From: Micromonospora sp. RP3T
GTDB taxonomy: Bacteria > Actinomycetota > Actinomycetes > Mycobacteriales > Micromonosporaceae
DNA: 64,000 bases
Assembly: GCF_003027925.1 (NCBI RefSeq)
Contig: NZ_PYPS01000020.1
Span: 56,078-120,077 of the forward strand
Direction of reading: 5' to 3'
Shown: in pieces, positions 1-8,798 of the stretch
How the letters are laid out: each line of letters starts with the position of its first letter
Numbering within the stretch: position 1 is the stretch's first letter
Notes under the pieces: generated by a model
The model's input: the letters and a program-made list of their open reading frames with translations, nothing else
What the model was told of the DNA's origin: nothing
Databases searched by the model: none
Translations under genes and position numbers: made by a program

Positions 1-1
1 G

Positions 2-2602
2 TCGATGATCGGCCTGGGCTACCACGGCACGCACACCCCGGCGGTGATCCGCCGCAACGTGCTGGAGAACCCGGCCTGGTACACCGCGTACACGCCGTAT
101 CAGCCGGAGATCAGCCAGGGGCGGCTGGAGGCGTTGCTGAACTTCCAGACCATGGTGACCGACCTGACCGGGCTGGCCACCGCGAACGCGTCGATGCTCG
201 ACGAGGGCACCGCCGCGGCGGAGGCGATGACGCTCGCGCGCCGCGCGTCGAAGAGCCGGAGCCCGGTGTACGTGGTGGACGCCGACGCGTTGCCGCAGAC
301 CGTCGCGGTGATCGCCAGTCGCGCCGAGCCGCTCGGTATCGAGGTGCGGGTCGTCGACGTCGACGTCGAGGAGTTGCCGGCGGAGTTCTTCGGCCTGCAC
401 CTGCAGTACCCGGGCGCGTCCGGGGCGGTCCGGGACCACGCTCCGCTGGTCGAGGCGGCGCACGCGGTGGGCGCGTTGGTGACCGTCGCGGCGGACCTGT
501 TGGCGTTGACGCTGCTGCGCCCGCCGGGGGAGATCGGCGCGGACATCGCCGCCGGCACCACCCAGCGGTTCGGGGTGCCGATGGGGTTCGGTGGGCCGCA
601 CGCCGGCTACCTGGCGGTGCGCGCCGGTCTGGAGCGGATGTTGCCGGGCCGTCTGGTGGGGGTGTCGCGCGACGCCGACGGCAATGCCGCCTACCGGTTG
701 GCGTTGCAGACCCGTGAGCAGCACATCCGGCGGGAGAAGGCGACCAGCAACATCTGCACCGCGCAGGTGTTGCTGGCGGTGATGGCCGGCATGTACGCGG
801 TGTACCACGGCCCGGACGGGTTGCGGGCGATCGCCCGGCGTACGCGTGGGGCGGCGGCGCGGTTGGCGGCCGGGCTGCGCGCCGGCGGCGTCGATGTCGC
901 GGACGTGGCGTTCTTCGACACCGTCACCGCGACGGTGCCGGGTCGGGCCGCGCAGGTGGTGGCCGCGGCGGCGGCGCGCAACGTGAACCTGCGGCTGGTC
1001 GACGCCGACCGGGTGGGGGTGTCGTGCGACGAGACGACCACCGACGCGCATCTGCGGGCGGTGTGGGCGGCGTTCGGCGTCGACGGTGTCGACGGTGACG
1101 TGGACGTGGCGTTGCCCGACGGGTTGGCCCGCACCGGTGACGTGCTCACCCATCCGGTGTTCCGCAGTCACCACTCGGAGACGGCGATGCTGCGGTACCT
1201 GCGGCGGCTGGCCGATTTCGACTACGCCCTGGACCGGGGCATGATCCCGTTGGGGTCGTGCACGATGAAGCTCAACGCCACCACCGAGATGGAGCCGGTC
1301 ACCTGGCCGGAGTTCGCGCACCTGCACCCGTTCGCGCCGGACGCGCAGACCGCCGGCTACCGGGAGTTGATCGCCCAGTTGGAGGGTTGGCTGGCGGAGG
1401 TGACCGGCTACGACGCGGTCAGCGTGCAGCCCAACGCCGGGTCGCAGGGGGAGTTGGCCGGCCTGTTGGCGATCCGCGCGTACCACCGGGACCGGGGCGA
1501 GGGGCACCGGGACGTGTGCCTGATCCCGTCGTCGGCGCACGGCACGAACGCGGCGTCGGCGGTGATGGCCGGCATGCGGGTGGTCGTGGTGGGCTGCGAC
1601 GCCGACGGCAACGTCGACCTCGTCGACCTCGACGCGAAGATCGACAAGCATCGGGACGCGCTGGCGGCGATCATGGTGACGTACCCGTCGACGCACGGCG
1701 TGTACGAGACGGGCATCGCGCAGTTGTGCGCGAAGGTCCACGACGCCGGCGGTCAGGTGTACGTCGACGGGGCGAACCTCAACGCGCTTGTCGGGTTCGC
1801 CAAGCCGGGGCGCTTCGGCGCGGACGTGTCGCACCTGAACCTGCACAAGACGTTCTGCATTCCGCACGGTGGTGGTGGGCCGGGGGTGGGTCCGGTGGCG
1901 GTGCGGGCGCACCTGGCGCCGTTCCTGCCCGGTGACCCGGTCGGCGCGCCCGTCGACGGCCGGCCGGCGATCTCCGCGGCCCGGTACGGGTCGGCGGGGA
2001 TCCTGCCGATCCCGTGGGCGTATCTGCGGATGATGGGCGCCGACGGGTTGGCGCGGGCCACCGCGGTGGCGGTGCTCGCGGCGAACTACGTGGCGGTGCG
2101 GCTGCGGGAGCACTTCCCGGTGCTGTACGCCGGCAACAAGGGCCTGGTGGCGCACGAGTGCATCCTGGACCTGCGGCCGGTGACGAAGGCGACCGGGGTG
2201 AGCGTCGACGACGTCGCGAAGCGGCTGATCGACTACGGTTTCCACGCGCCGACGATGTCGTTCCCGGTGGCGGGCACGTTGATGGTGGAGCCGACCGAGA
2301 GTGAGGACCTGGCCGAGCTGGACCGGTTCTGCGACGCGATGATCGCCATCCGGGCGGAGATCGACAAGGTCGGGTCGGGGGACTGGCCGGCGGGGGACAA
2401 CCCCCTCGCGAACGCGCCGCACACCGCGGCGATGGTGTCCGACGACGAGTGGCCGCACCCGTACCCGCGGTCGGTGGGCGCCTATCCGGGGGCGGTGGAC
2501 CGGGCGGGGAAGTACTGGCCGCCGGTGCGGCGCGTGGACGGCGCGTACGGGGACCGGAACCTGGTCTGTTCGTGTCCCGCGCCGGAGGCGTTCGAGGACT
2601 GA
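2..2602 (+). CDS. gcvP: Glycine dehydrogenase (glycine cleavage P protein), 5' truncated by window edge
   Basis: P protein of the glycine cleavage system. It decarboxylates glycine with pyridoxal phosphate and passes the aminomethyl group to lipoyl-H protein. The reading frame is open at the left edge, so roughly the first 80-90 residues are missing compared with the usual ~950-residue enzyme. Conserved blocks include GYHGTHTP, NPAWYTAYTPYQPEISQGR, and the PLP-lysine segment LNLHKTFCIPHGGGGPG, whose Lys codon is at 1847-1849. Both homologous halves are fused in one chain. The + strand is G-rich here. A hairpin begins 11 nt after the stop. Identity is secure. Confidence 0.97.
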   Translation, partial: SMIGLGYHGTHTPAVIRRNVLENPAWYTAYTPYQPEISQGRLEALLNFQTMVTDLTGLATANASMLDEGTAAAEAMTLARRASKSRSPVYVVDADALPQTVAVIASRAEPLGIEVRVVDVDVEELPAEFFGLHLQYPGASGAVRDHAPLVEAAHAVGALVTVAADLLALTLLRPPGEIGADIAAGTTQRFGVPMGFGGPHAGYLAVRAGLERMLPGRLVGVSRDADGNAAYRLALQTREQHIRREKATSNICTAQVLLAVMAGMYAVYHGPDGLRAIARRTRGAAARLAAGLRAGGVDVADVAFFDTVTATVPGRAAQVVAAAAARNVNLRLVDADRVGVSCDETTTDAHLRAVWAAFGVDGVDGDVDVALPDGLARTGDVLTHPVFRSHHSETAMLRYLRRLADFDYALDRGMIPLGSCTMKLNATTEMEPVTWPEFAHLHPFAPDAQTAGYRELIAQLEGWLAEVTGYDAVSVQPNAGSQGELAGLLAIRAYHRDRGEGHRDVCLIPSSAHGTNAASAVMAGMRVVVVGCDADGNVDLVDLDAKIDKHRDALAAIMVTYPSTHGVYETGIAQLCAKVHDAGGQVYVDGANLNALVGFAKPGRFGADVSHLNLHKTFCIPHGGGGPGVGPVAVRAHLAPFLPGDPVGAPVDGRPAISAARYGSAGILPIPWAYLRMMGADGLARATAVAVLAANYVAVRLREHFPVLYAGNKGLVAHECILDLRPVTKATGVSVDDVAKRLIDYGFHAPTMSFPVAGTLMVEPTESEDLAELDRFCDAMIAIRAEIDKVGSGDWPAGDNPLANAPHTAAMVSDDEWPHPYPRSVGAYPGAVDRAGKYWPPVRRVDGAYGDRNLVCSCPAPEAFED

Positions 2603-2612
2603 GGGCGGGCAC

Positions 2613-2642
2613 GCCGGGGCGGTGGTGGATCGCCGCCCCGGC
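2613..2642 (+). terminator. Hairpin terminator after gcvP
   Basis: A perfect 10-bp inverted repeat (GCCGGGGCGG at 2613-2622, complement at 2633-2642) has a 10-nt loop and starts 11 nt after the gcvP stop. There is no U-tract, which is common for actinobacterial terminators. Confidence 0.6.
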
Positions 2643-2696
2643 CGGCGCGTCGACGGGCGTCGTCGGCGCGTACGCTCACTGACGCTGCGTGATTGC

Positions 2697-2897
2697 TCAG
2701 GCGACGAGGGCGTGGCGGGCCGGTCCCCGGTGCGGGGCGATGGTCCGCCCGTCGGGGAGCAGCTCACCGGTGTCCTCGAAGATGATGACGCCGTTGCAGA
2801 GCAGGCTCCAGCCCTGCTCAGGGAAGCAGGCGAGGACGCGGGCGGCCTCGCGGTCGGTCGCGTCGGCGGAGGGGCAGGTGGGCTGGTGCTGACACAT
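2697..2897 (-). CDS. DUF5999-type small actinobacterial protein
   Basis: A 66-residue protein starting MCQHQPTCPSAD, with EQGWSLLCNGVIIFEDTGELLPDG in the middle. This resembles a short family of unknown function widespread in Streptomyces and relatives (DUF5999, from memory). The start at 2897 is chosen because GGAG lies 6 nt upstream; an in-frame ATG 33 nt further upstream lacks such a site. Early cysteine and histidine residues (C2, H4, C8) hint at metal binding, but that is a guess. It stands alone, convergent with gcvP. Confidence 0.7.
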   Translation of the reverse strand: MCQHQPTCPSADATDREAARVLACFPEQGWSLLCNGVIIFEDTGELLPDGRTIAPHRGPARHALVA

Positions 2898-2925
2898 CGG
2901 GTTCTCCGGACTGTGGGGGCACTGT

Positions 2926-2942
2926 GTCATGGTTCACATGAC
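2926..2942. promoter_or_regulatory. Inverted repeat upstream of the DUF5999-type gene
   Basis: GTCATG, 5-nt spacer, CATGAC: a perfect 6-bp inverted repeat 29 nt upstream of the minus-strand start and between divergent genes. Possible operator; nothing shows which regulator would bind. Confidence 0.3.
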
Positions 2943-3020
2943 CAGTGACGCACAGTACCAAGCTCAACCGCGCAACACCGAGCAAGGTCGTGGCTTGTTC
3001 ACCCAGAATCGGCTGAACGG

Positions 3021-4223
3021 ATGAGGCGGAACGGTCCGGACGGCGTGGAAGCGCTCCCACACGTGTCGGTCGCGGTGCCCGGCGCGCCGCCCGCCTGCCG
3101 GTCCCGGCTGGTCGAGACCGCCCGGTTGCAGTGGCGCCTCGACGACGGCGGCGACCCCGCCGACCTGGCGCAACGCTTCCTCACCGCGCACGGCGTCGAC
3201 GTCGACGACCTGTCGCGGCCCGGCCGGCACACCGCCGACGGGCCGTGCGGGGCGGCGCTGTTCCTGTCCGCCGCCGCCGGCGCCTACGCCGTCGGCGCGC
3301 CGACCGGCGCGCCCACGCCCGTGCCGGCGCTGCCCGACCTGGTCGTGGTCGTCTACCACCACGGCGAGCGCCCGCACCGGCCACCGCCGCCGGCCGGCTG
3401 GCGGCCGGGGGACTGGCGGCTCGGGGACTGGCGCGACAGCTGGACGCCGGCCGCGCACGCCGCCGCCGTCGAGTCGGTGCGCGCCGCCATCGCCCGCGGC
3501 GACGTCTACCAGGTCAACCTCGTCGGGCACGCCGCCGCCGACTACACCGGCGACCCGCGCCCGGCGCTGCGCCGCCTCGCCGCGCTGCCCGGCGCCCGCT
3601 ACGGCGGCGCCCTCACCGGGCCCGGCTGGGCGCTGGGCTGCGCCTCCCCGGAGACGCTCGTCGCGACCGAACACGGTCGGCTGGTCACCCGACCGATCAA
3701 GGGCACCCGCGCGGCCACCGCCGCCGGCCGCCGCGACCTGCTCGCCTCCGCCAAGGAACGCGCCGAACACATCATGATCGTCGACCTGGAACGCAACGAC
3801 CTGGCCCGGGTGGCCCGCACCGGCTCCGTCCGGGTCGACGAGCTGTTCGCCGTACGCCGCTGGTGCGACCTGTGGCAGGCCGAGTCGACGGTCTCCGCGG
3901 CGCCCGCCGACGGCTTGGGCCTGGCCGACCTGCTGCGCGCGGTCTGCCCCGGCGGGTCGGTCACCGGCGCGCCGAAGCACGCCGCGCTCGCGGAGGTGGC
4001 CGCACGCGAGCCGGTCGGACGCGGCGCCGGCATGGGCGCGTTGGGCTGGGTCGGGCCGGAGCGGCTCGACCTGGGCCTGACCATCCGCACCGCCGCCGCC
4101 GACGCCCACCGGCTGCACCTGTGGGCCGGCGGCGGCATCACCTGGGACAGCGACCCCGCCGCCGAGGTCGCCGAGGCCGCCGCGAAGGCCGCCCCGGTCC
4201 GCGCGCTGCTGGCCGCCGGCTGA
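3021..4223 (+). CDS. pabB: Chorismate-binding enzyme, aminodeoxychorismate synthase component I-like
   Basis: A 400-residue chorismate-utilising enzyme. The C-terminal two thirds carries the family motifs: RPIKGTRAAT with Lys about residue 227, HIMIVDLERNDL about 251-262, and PGGSVTGAPKHAA near 312-323. The lysine in PIKGT marks PabB rather than TrpE, which has Ala there; in PabB it forms a covalent intermediate while making 4-amino-4-deoxychorismate, the folate precursor. It is likely to need a PabA glutaminase encoded elsewhere. No strong ribosome site is visible before ATG 3021. A role in a secondary pathway making p-aminobenzoate cannot be excluded. Confidence 0.85.
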   Translation: MRRNGPDGVEALPHVSVAVPGAPPACRSRLVETARLQWRLDDGGDPADLAQRFLTAHGVDVDDLSRPGRHTADGPCGAALFLSAAAGAYAVGAPTGAPTPVPALPDLVVVVYHHGERPHRPPPPAGWRPGDWRLGDWRDSWTPAAHAAAVESVRAAIARGDVYQVNLVGHAAADYTGDPRPALRRLAALPGARYGGALTGPGWALGCASPETLVATEHGRLVTRPIKGTRAATAAGRRDLLASAKERAEHIMIVDLERNDLARVARTGSVRVDELFAVRRWCDLWQAESTVSAAPADGLGLADLLRAVCPGGSVTGAPKHAALAEVAAREPVGRGAGMGALGWVGPERLDLGLTIRTAAADAHRLHLWAGGGITWDSDPAAEVAEAAAKAAPVRALLAAG

Positions 4224-4243
4224 CCCGCGCGGCCCTGGTGGCC

Positions 4244-5191
4244 TCAGGCGGCGGCGAACGCGTCCAGGGCGGCCACCACCCGCTCGCCGACGCCGTGGCC
4301 GCGGCCGTGCCCGCCGGACTCGACGATCTCCATCCGGGCGTCCGGCCAGTCCCGGGTCAACCGCCACGCGATGTCCGGCGGGCCGCTGACGTCGAGGCGG
4401 CCCTGCACGAGCACCCCCGGGATCCCGGCGAGCCGGCCGGCGTCGCGCAACAACTGGCCGTCCGGCACGAATCCCAGGTTCGCGAAGTGGTGGGTGACCA
4501 GCCGGGTGAACCCGTACCGGAACACCGGGTCGGCGTAGCGCAGGCTCGGCGCGTACCCGCCGGCAAGGGAGACGTGCACGTCCTCCCAGTCGCACCAGTC
4601 GCGCGCCGCCCGCTCCCGCACCGCCGGGTCCGGGTCGTTGACCAGCCGGGCGTACGCGGCGGCCAGGTCGCCGTCCCGCTCGGCCTCGGGCACCCCGTCG
4701 CGGAACCGCGCCCACTCCTGCGGGAACACCCGACCCATGTCCCGGGTCACCCACTCGATCTCACGGCGGGTGTTGGCCACCACGCTGAACAGCACCAGCG
4801 CGGTGACCCGCCCCGGGTGCGCCTGCGCGTACGCCAACGACAGCGCCGAGCCCCACGACGCGCCGCACAGCAGCCACCGGTCCACGCCCAGGTGCGCGCG
4901 CAGCGCCTCCATGTCGGCCACCAGGTGGCCGGTGGTGTTCACCGACAGGTCGGTCGCCGGGTCGGCGGCCGACGGGGTGCTGCGACCGCAGCCGCGCTGG
5001 TCGAACAGCACGACCCGGTAGGCGGCCGGGTCGAACAGCCGCCGCCACGACGCGTCGGCGCCCGAGCCGGGACCGCCGTGCACCACAAGCGCCGGCCGGC
5101 CGGCCGGGTTGCCGCAGGTCTCCCAGTAGACGCGCTGGCCGTCGCCGACGTCCAGGTGACCCGACGCGTACGGCTCGATCGGTGGATACAT
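4244..5191 (-). CDS. pip: Proline iminopeptidase (alpha/beta hydrolase)
   Basis: A 315-residue alpha/beta hydrolase that should remove N-terminal proline from peptides in the cytoplasm. It shows the oxyanion-hole segment HGGPGSG (38-44), the family block DQRGCGRS (64-71), and the nucleophile elbow GASWGS with Ser113. QGRLDVSGP supplies the likely acid and SGGHGRGH the histidine. There is no signal peptide. It is divergent from a MarR gene with a palindrome between them, so the MarR protein probably controls it. Proline iminopeptidase is the best match, but other small-ester or amide substrates are possible. Confidence 0.85.
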   Translation of the reverse strand: MYPPIEPYASGHLDVGDGQRVYWETCGNPAGRPALVVHGGPGSGADASWRRLFDPAAYRVVLFDQRGCGRSTPSAADPATDLSVNTTGHLVADMEALRAHLGVDRWLLCGASWGSALSLAYAQAHPGRVTALVLFSVVANTRREIEWVTRDMGRVFPQEWARFRDGVPEAERDGDLAAAYARLVNDPDPAVRERAARDWCDWEDVHVSLAGGYAPSLRYADPVFRYGFTRLVTHHFANLGFVPDGQLLRDAGRLAGIPGVLVQGRLDVSGPPDIAWRLTRDWPDARMEIVESGGHGRGHGVGERVVAALDAFAAA

Positions 5192-5218
5192 GTCCCAGGT
5201 CCTCCCCGCACCAGAAAC

Positions 5219-5230
5219 AACAGCGCTGTT
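5219..5230. promoter_or_regulatory. Palindromic operator between pip and marR
   Basis: AACAGCGCTGTT is a perfect 12-bp palindrome 13 nt before the MarR start and 28 nt before the pip start. Its size and place suit a MarR dimer that represses both genes. Confidence 0.5.
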
Positions 5231-5242
5231 ACATTAGCGGAT

Positions 5243-5752
5243 GTGACCGCCCCCCACCGCGACGCCCTCGGCACCCTGCTGCGCCACGTCCTGGACCTGC
5301 TCGACGGCGACGTCGCCGCCGTCCACGACCGACTCGGCCTCACCGACTACCGGACCCGCTACTCACCCCTGGTGCGCGTCCTGGTCACCGACGGGCCACT
5401 ACCCATCCGCGACCTCGCCGCCCGCGTCGGCGTCACCCACTCCGCCGCCAGCCAGACCGTCGCCGGCATGCGCCGCGCCGGCCTGGTCACCCTCACCCCC
5501 GGCGCCGACGCCCGCCACCGCATCGTCACTCTCACCGACCGGGCCCGCACACTGCTGCCCGCCGTCGAAGCCGAATGGGCCGCCACCACCGCCGCCATCC
5601 GCCAGCTCGACACCGAACTGCCCGTACCCCTCGCCGACGAGCTGTACGCCGTGCTCACCGCCCTGCGCCGCCGCCCACTACGCGACCGCATCGCCGACAC
5701 CGGCCTGCTCCCACCAGCGGGTGGGAGCCCCGCACCGGTAAGCAACCGATAG
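5243..5752 (+). CDS. MarR-family transcriptional regulator
   Basis: A 169-residue winged-helix regulator. The core LPIRDLAARVGVTHSAASQTVAGMRRAGLVTLTPGADARHRIVTLT is a MarR HTH plus wing. GTG 5243 is the only sensible start, because the overlapping ATG at 5241 runs straight into TGA. The palindrome AACAGCGCTGTT lies just upstream, which suggests autoregulation together with divergent pip. The TAG stop is also the first half of a -10-like TAGCCT for the next gene. Ligand unknown. Confidence 0.85.
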   Translation: MTAPHRDALGTLLRHVLDLLDGDVAAVHDRLGLTDYRTRYSPLVRVLVTDGPLPIRDLAARVGVTHSAASQTVAGMRRAGLVTLTPGADARHRIVTLTDRARTLLPAVEAEWAATTAAIRQLDTELPVPLADELYAVLTALRRRPLRDRIADTGLLPPAGGSPAPVSNR

Positions 5753-5755
5753 CCT
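5750..5755 (+). promoter_or_regulatory. -10 element TAGCCT for def, overlapping the marR stop
   Basis: TAGCCT ends 7 nt before ATG 5763, so transcription would start at or next to the start codon. Its first three bases are the marR amber stop. Confidence 0.45.
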
Positions 5756-5762
5756 TCCGGGC

Positions 5763-6272
5763 ATGACTATGCGCCCGATCCGGATCATCGGCGACCCCGT
5801 CCTGCGCACCCCCAGCGAACCCGTCACCACCTTCGACGCCGAACTACGCGCCCTCGTCGCCGACCTGATGGACACCCTGCTCGGCGCCCCCGGTCGCGCC
5901 GGCGTCGCCGCCCCCCAGATCGGTGTCAACACCCAGGTCTTCGTCTACGACGCCGACGGCCACCGCGGCCACCTCGTCAACCCCACCCTGGAACTGTCCG
6001 ACGACCTCCAGGACGACGACGAGGGCTGCCTGTCCATCCCCGGCCTCCACTTCCCGACCCCCCGCGCGCTGCACGCCACCGCCCACGGCTACGACCAGCA
6101 CGGCGAACCCCTCACCATCACCGGCAGCGGCTTCCTCGCCCGCGCCCTGCAACACGAAACCGACCACCTGCGCGGCCGCCTCTACGTCGACACCCTGCGC
6201 GGCGACACCCGCCGCCGCGCCCTCCGGGAGATCCGCGCCGGCCGCTTCGACTCACCCAGCCGAGGCCGCTGA
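5763..6272 (+). CDS. def: Peptide deformylase
   Basis: Removes the formyl group from the initiator methionine of nascent proteins. All three metal-site motifs are present in 169 residues: GVAAPQIG (47-54), EGCLS (87-91, Cys89) and QHETDHL (130-136, His131 and His135 with Glu132 as catalytic base). No ribosome-binding site is seen; a TAGCCT box 7 nt upstream suggests leaderless expression. No fmt neighbour is visible, so this may be one of several paralogues. Confidence 0.95.
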   Translation: MTMRPIRIIGDPVLRTPSEPVTTFDAELRALVADLMDTLLGAPGRAGVAAPQIGVNTQVFVYDADGHRGHLVNPTLELSDDLQDDDEGCLSIPGLHFPTPRALHATAHGYDQHGEPLTITGSGFLARALQHETDHLRGRLYVDTLRGDTRRRALREIRAGRFDSPSRGR

Positions 6273-6288
6273 CACCCCGGCGCCCCCG

Positions 6289-7065
6289 TCAGCCGGGCAA
6301 CCGGGTCAACGCGCACTCGGTGAACCCGGCCACCCGGGTGAAACCCAACCGCTCGTACAACCGCACCGCCGCGACGTTGTCCACCCGCACGTTCAACGTC
6401 ACATGATCCACCGACGCCCGCAGCCGCGCGCACAACGCCGCCACCACACCCGCCCCCAGACCACGCCCCCGCACCGCCGGATGCGTCGTCACGTTCCCCA
6501 CCGCCGCCACCCCCCACCGCGGCGAGAACACGTGCACCCCCGCCACCGCCACCAACCGACCACCCGCACGCACCCCCACGTACTGACCGGTGTCCACCAT
6601 CCGCGCATCGAACCAGTTCCCCGGATACGCCACCGCGTACAACTCCCGCAACAACGGCAGATCCGCCCGCCCCAACGGCTCACCCACCGCCGGCACCGAC
6701 GCCAACCGCCCCGGATCCGTCAACGCCATCCGCACATGCGCCGCCGCGTCCGACACCGCGTACCACCGCGCCACCGTCGCCTCCAGACCGGGGGACAGGT
6801 GCGCCCACAACCGCGCCGGCAACACCGGCGCCGCCGCCACCAGCAACCCCGACAACGCCGCCACCCGATCCGGCGCCGCGAACGCCAACAACGTCGGCAA
6901 CTCCACCCCGTGGTACAGCAACACCACCTCGTCACCCGAGCGGAACCACGACGTGTACGGCCAGAAGAAATCGTCCAGATCACCCAACTGGTAGGCGTGC
7001 AGCACCGGATCCCGACCCAACAACCCGGCCAGCACCGCCCGGTCGTGCTCCGCCCGCACCACCAT
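6289..7065 (-). CDS. GNAT-family N-acetyltransferase
   Basis: A 258-residue protein with a C-terminal FR47-like acetyltransferase domain. Motif A is VRGRGLGAGVVAALCARL (acetyl-CoA loop), followed by LNVRVDNVAAVRLYERLGF. The N-terminal half is family-specific. Its ATG overlaps the TGA of the upstream transporter gene (TGATG), so the two are probably translationally coupled. Substrate unknown. Codons end mostly in G or T, as in other minus-strand genes of this block. Confidence 0.85.
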   Translation of the reverse strand: MVVRAEHDRAVLAGLLGRDPVLHAYQLGDLDDFFWPYTSWFRSGDEVVLLYHGVELPTLLAFAAPDRVAALSGLLVAAAPVLPARLWAHLSPGLEATVARWYAVSDAAAHVRMALTDPGRLASVPAVGEPLGRADLPLLRELYAVAYPGNWFDARMVDTGQYVGVRAGGRLVAVAGVHVFSPRWGVAAVGNVTTHPAVRGRGLGAGVVAALCARLRASVDHVTLNVRVDNVAAVRLYERLGFTRVAGFTECALTRLPG

Positions 7066-7841
7066 CACCGCACCGCCACCCACTGGTCGTAACCCAACCG
7101 CGCCACCAACGCCAACACCACCACCAACAACACCACCCGCACGAACCCCGCACCCCGCCGCAACGCCATCCGCGCACCCACCACCGCCCCCGCCACGTTG
7201 CACACCGCCATCGCCGCCCCCAACAACCACCACACGTGCCCCGTCACCCCGAACACCACAAGCGCCCCCAGATTCGTGCCCGCGTTCACCACCTTCGCCA
7301 TCGCCGACGCGTGCACGAAATCCGCACCCACCAACGCCGTGAACACCAACACCAGGAACGTGCCCGTACCCGGACCGATCAACCCGTCGTACAACGCCAC
7401 CCCCAACCCGGCCACCGCCACCGCCACCACCACCCGCCGCCGCGTCCGCCGCGACGGCGACGCCACCACCCCCAACCGCGGCCGGGTCAACACGAACACC
7501 GCCACCGCCACCAACACCACCAACACCACCGGCCGGTACGCCCCCGCCGGCACCGCCCCCGCCAACGCCGCACCCAACCCCGCCGCCACCACCGCCAACC
7601 CCGCCGCCGGACCCGCCACCGCCCAATCCAGCCTCGTCCGCCGCGCATACGTCACCGCCGCCGTCGACGTACCGAAGATCGCCGCCAACTTGTTCGTCCC
7701 CAACGCCGTCGCCACCGGCACCCCCGGCGCCGCCAGCAACAACGCCGGCAACAACAACAACCCGCCACCACCCACCACCGCGTCGACCCACCCGGCCAAC
7801 GCGGCAGCGGCCAGCAACGTCACCAACGACCCGGCATCCAC
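7065..7841 (-). CDS. TSUP-family (TauE/SafE) membrane transporter
   Basis: A 258-residue hydrophobic protein with about eight membrane segments. The N-terminal repeat contains GWVDAVVGGGGLLLLPALL and LGTNKLAAIFGTSTAAVTYARR; the second half repeats the pattern with GLGVALYDGLIGPGTGTFLVL and NAGTNLGALVVF. These are hallmarks of the 4-toluene sulfonate uptake permease (TauE/SafE) family, which moves sulfite, sulfoacetate or related organosulfur anions. No sulfur genes are nearby, so the substrate is open. First gene of a two-gene unit with the acetyltransferase. Confidence 0.88.
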   Translation of the reverse strand: MDAGSLVTLLAAAALAGWVDAVVGGGGLLLLPALLLAAPGVPVATALGTNKLAAIFGTSTAAVTYARRTRLDWAVAGPAAGLAVVAAGLGAALAGAVPAGAYRPVVLVVLVAVAVFVLTRPRLGVVASPSRRTRRRVVVAVAVAGLGVALYDGLIGPGTGTFLVLVFTALVGADFVHASAMAKVVNAGTNLGALVVFGVTGHVWWLLGAAMAVCNVAGAVVGARMALRRGAGFVRVVLLVVVLALVARLGYDQWVAVR

Positions 7842-8003
7842 GGCCGCATTCTGCCCACCCCGCCACCACCCACGAGCACCCCTGTGGCCAGCCTCACCGC
7901 CCCCGACGACGCCGCACCCACAACCCGACCAACGCCACCGCCACGAACACCAACATCGAACAACACAACAGCTTCACCATCCGACCAGCCTGCCACCACC
8001 ACG

Positions 8004-8009
8004 TAGGGT
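8004..8009 (+). promoter_or_regulatory. -10 element TAGGGT for a leaderless phosphatase-family gene
   Basis: TAGGGT ends 6 nt before GTG 8016. This favours 8016 over GTG 8010 as the start, because 8010 directly abuts the box. Confidence 0.45.
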
Positions 8010-8015
8010 GTGCAG

Positions 8016-8795
8016 GTGCGCCTGGCCACCTTCAACCTGCTGCACGGCCGCTCCCTCACCGACGGGCTCGTCGACCCCGACCGACTCGCCGCCGCCGTCA
8101 CCGCCCTCGACGCCGACGTGCTCGCCCTCCAGGAAGTCGACCGCGACCAGACCCGCAGCGGCAAACTCGACCTCACCGCCCTCGCCGCCCACGCCCTGCA
8201 CGCCGAGCACCACCGCTTCGCCGCCGCCGTCGTCGGCACCCCCGGCGAACACTTCCGCCCCCTCACCCACGACGACGACGGCCACGGCGAACCCCTCTAC
8301 GGCGTCGGCCTCATCAGCCGCCACCCCGTCCGCTCCTGGCAGGTCACCCGCCTACCCGCCGCACCCGTCCGCTCACCCATCTACATCCCCGGCCCCGGCG
8401 GCGGACTCGTCCTGCTCCGCGACGAACCCCGCGTCGTCCTCGCCGCCGTCCTCGACACCCCCCACGGCCCCCTCACCGTCGCCGCCACCCACCTGTCCTT
8501 CGTCCCCGGCTGGAACATGTGGCAACTACGCCGCGTCGTGCGCGCCCTGCGCGCGCTGCCCGCCCCGCGCATCCTGCTCGGCGACCTCAACCTCCCCGCC
8601 GGCCCCGCCGCCACGCTGTCCCGCTGGCGCCCCCTGGGCCGACGCCCCACCTACCCGGCCGGACAACCCCGCGTCCAACTCGACCACATCCTCGCCGACC
8701 CCCACCACCTCGACCGGCTCCCACCCGTCACCGCCGTCGACACCCCACCGTCCACCATCTCCGACCACCGACCCCTCATCGTCGACCTCGGCTGA
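8016..8795 (+). CDS. Endonuclease/exonuclease/phosphatase-family hydrolase
   Basis: A 259-residue DNase I-like metal hydrolase. Blocks in order: RLATFNLLHG (Asn near the N terminus), LALQEVDRDQ (metal Glu), THLSFVP (His), LGDLNLPAG (Asp/Asn pair) and SDHRPLIVDL (C-terminal Asp-His). These cover the active site of the fold, which acts on phosphodiesters or phosphomonoesters of nucleic acids, sphingolipids or inositol phosphates. No signal peptide, so it is probably cytoplasmic. It converges on folD with a 3-nt gap. Exact substrate unknown. Confidence 0.85.
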   Translation: MRLATFNLLHGRSLTDGLVDPDRLAAAVTALDADVLALQEVDRDQTRSGKLDLTALAAHALHAEHHRFAAAVVGTPGEHFRPLTHDDDGHGEPLYGVGLISRHPVRSWQVTRLPAAPVRSPIYIPGPGGGLVLLRDEPRVVLAAVLDTPHGPLTVAATHLSFVPGWNMWQLRRVVRALRALPAPRILLGDLNLPAGPAATLSRWRPLGRRPTYPAGQPRVQLDHILADPHHLDRLPPVTAVDTPPSTISDHRPLIVDLG

Positions 8796-8798
8796 GCC

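Noticed and set aside
6182..7869. Very long frames across the TSUP/GNAT region, such as a 526-codon minus-strand frame
   Set aside because: Upstream of ATG 7065 this frame is low-complexity Gly/Val/Arg sequence; the true genes are two coupled ones, TSUP and GNAT.
7081..7980. Dense CCACCA/CCAACA tracts resembling tandem repeats
   Set aside because: They reflect strong C+A strand bias in codons and gaps, not unit repeats; spacing and unit are irregular, so neither microsatellite nor CRISPR.
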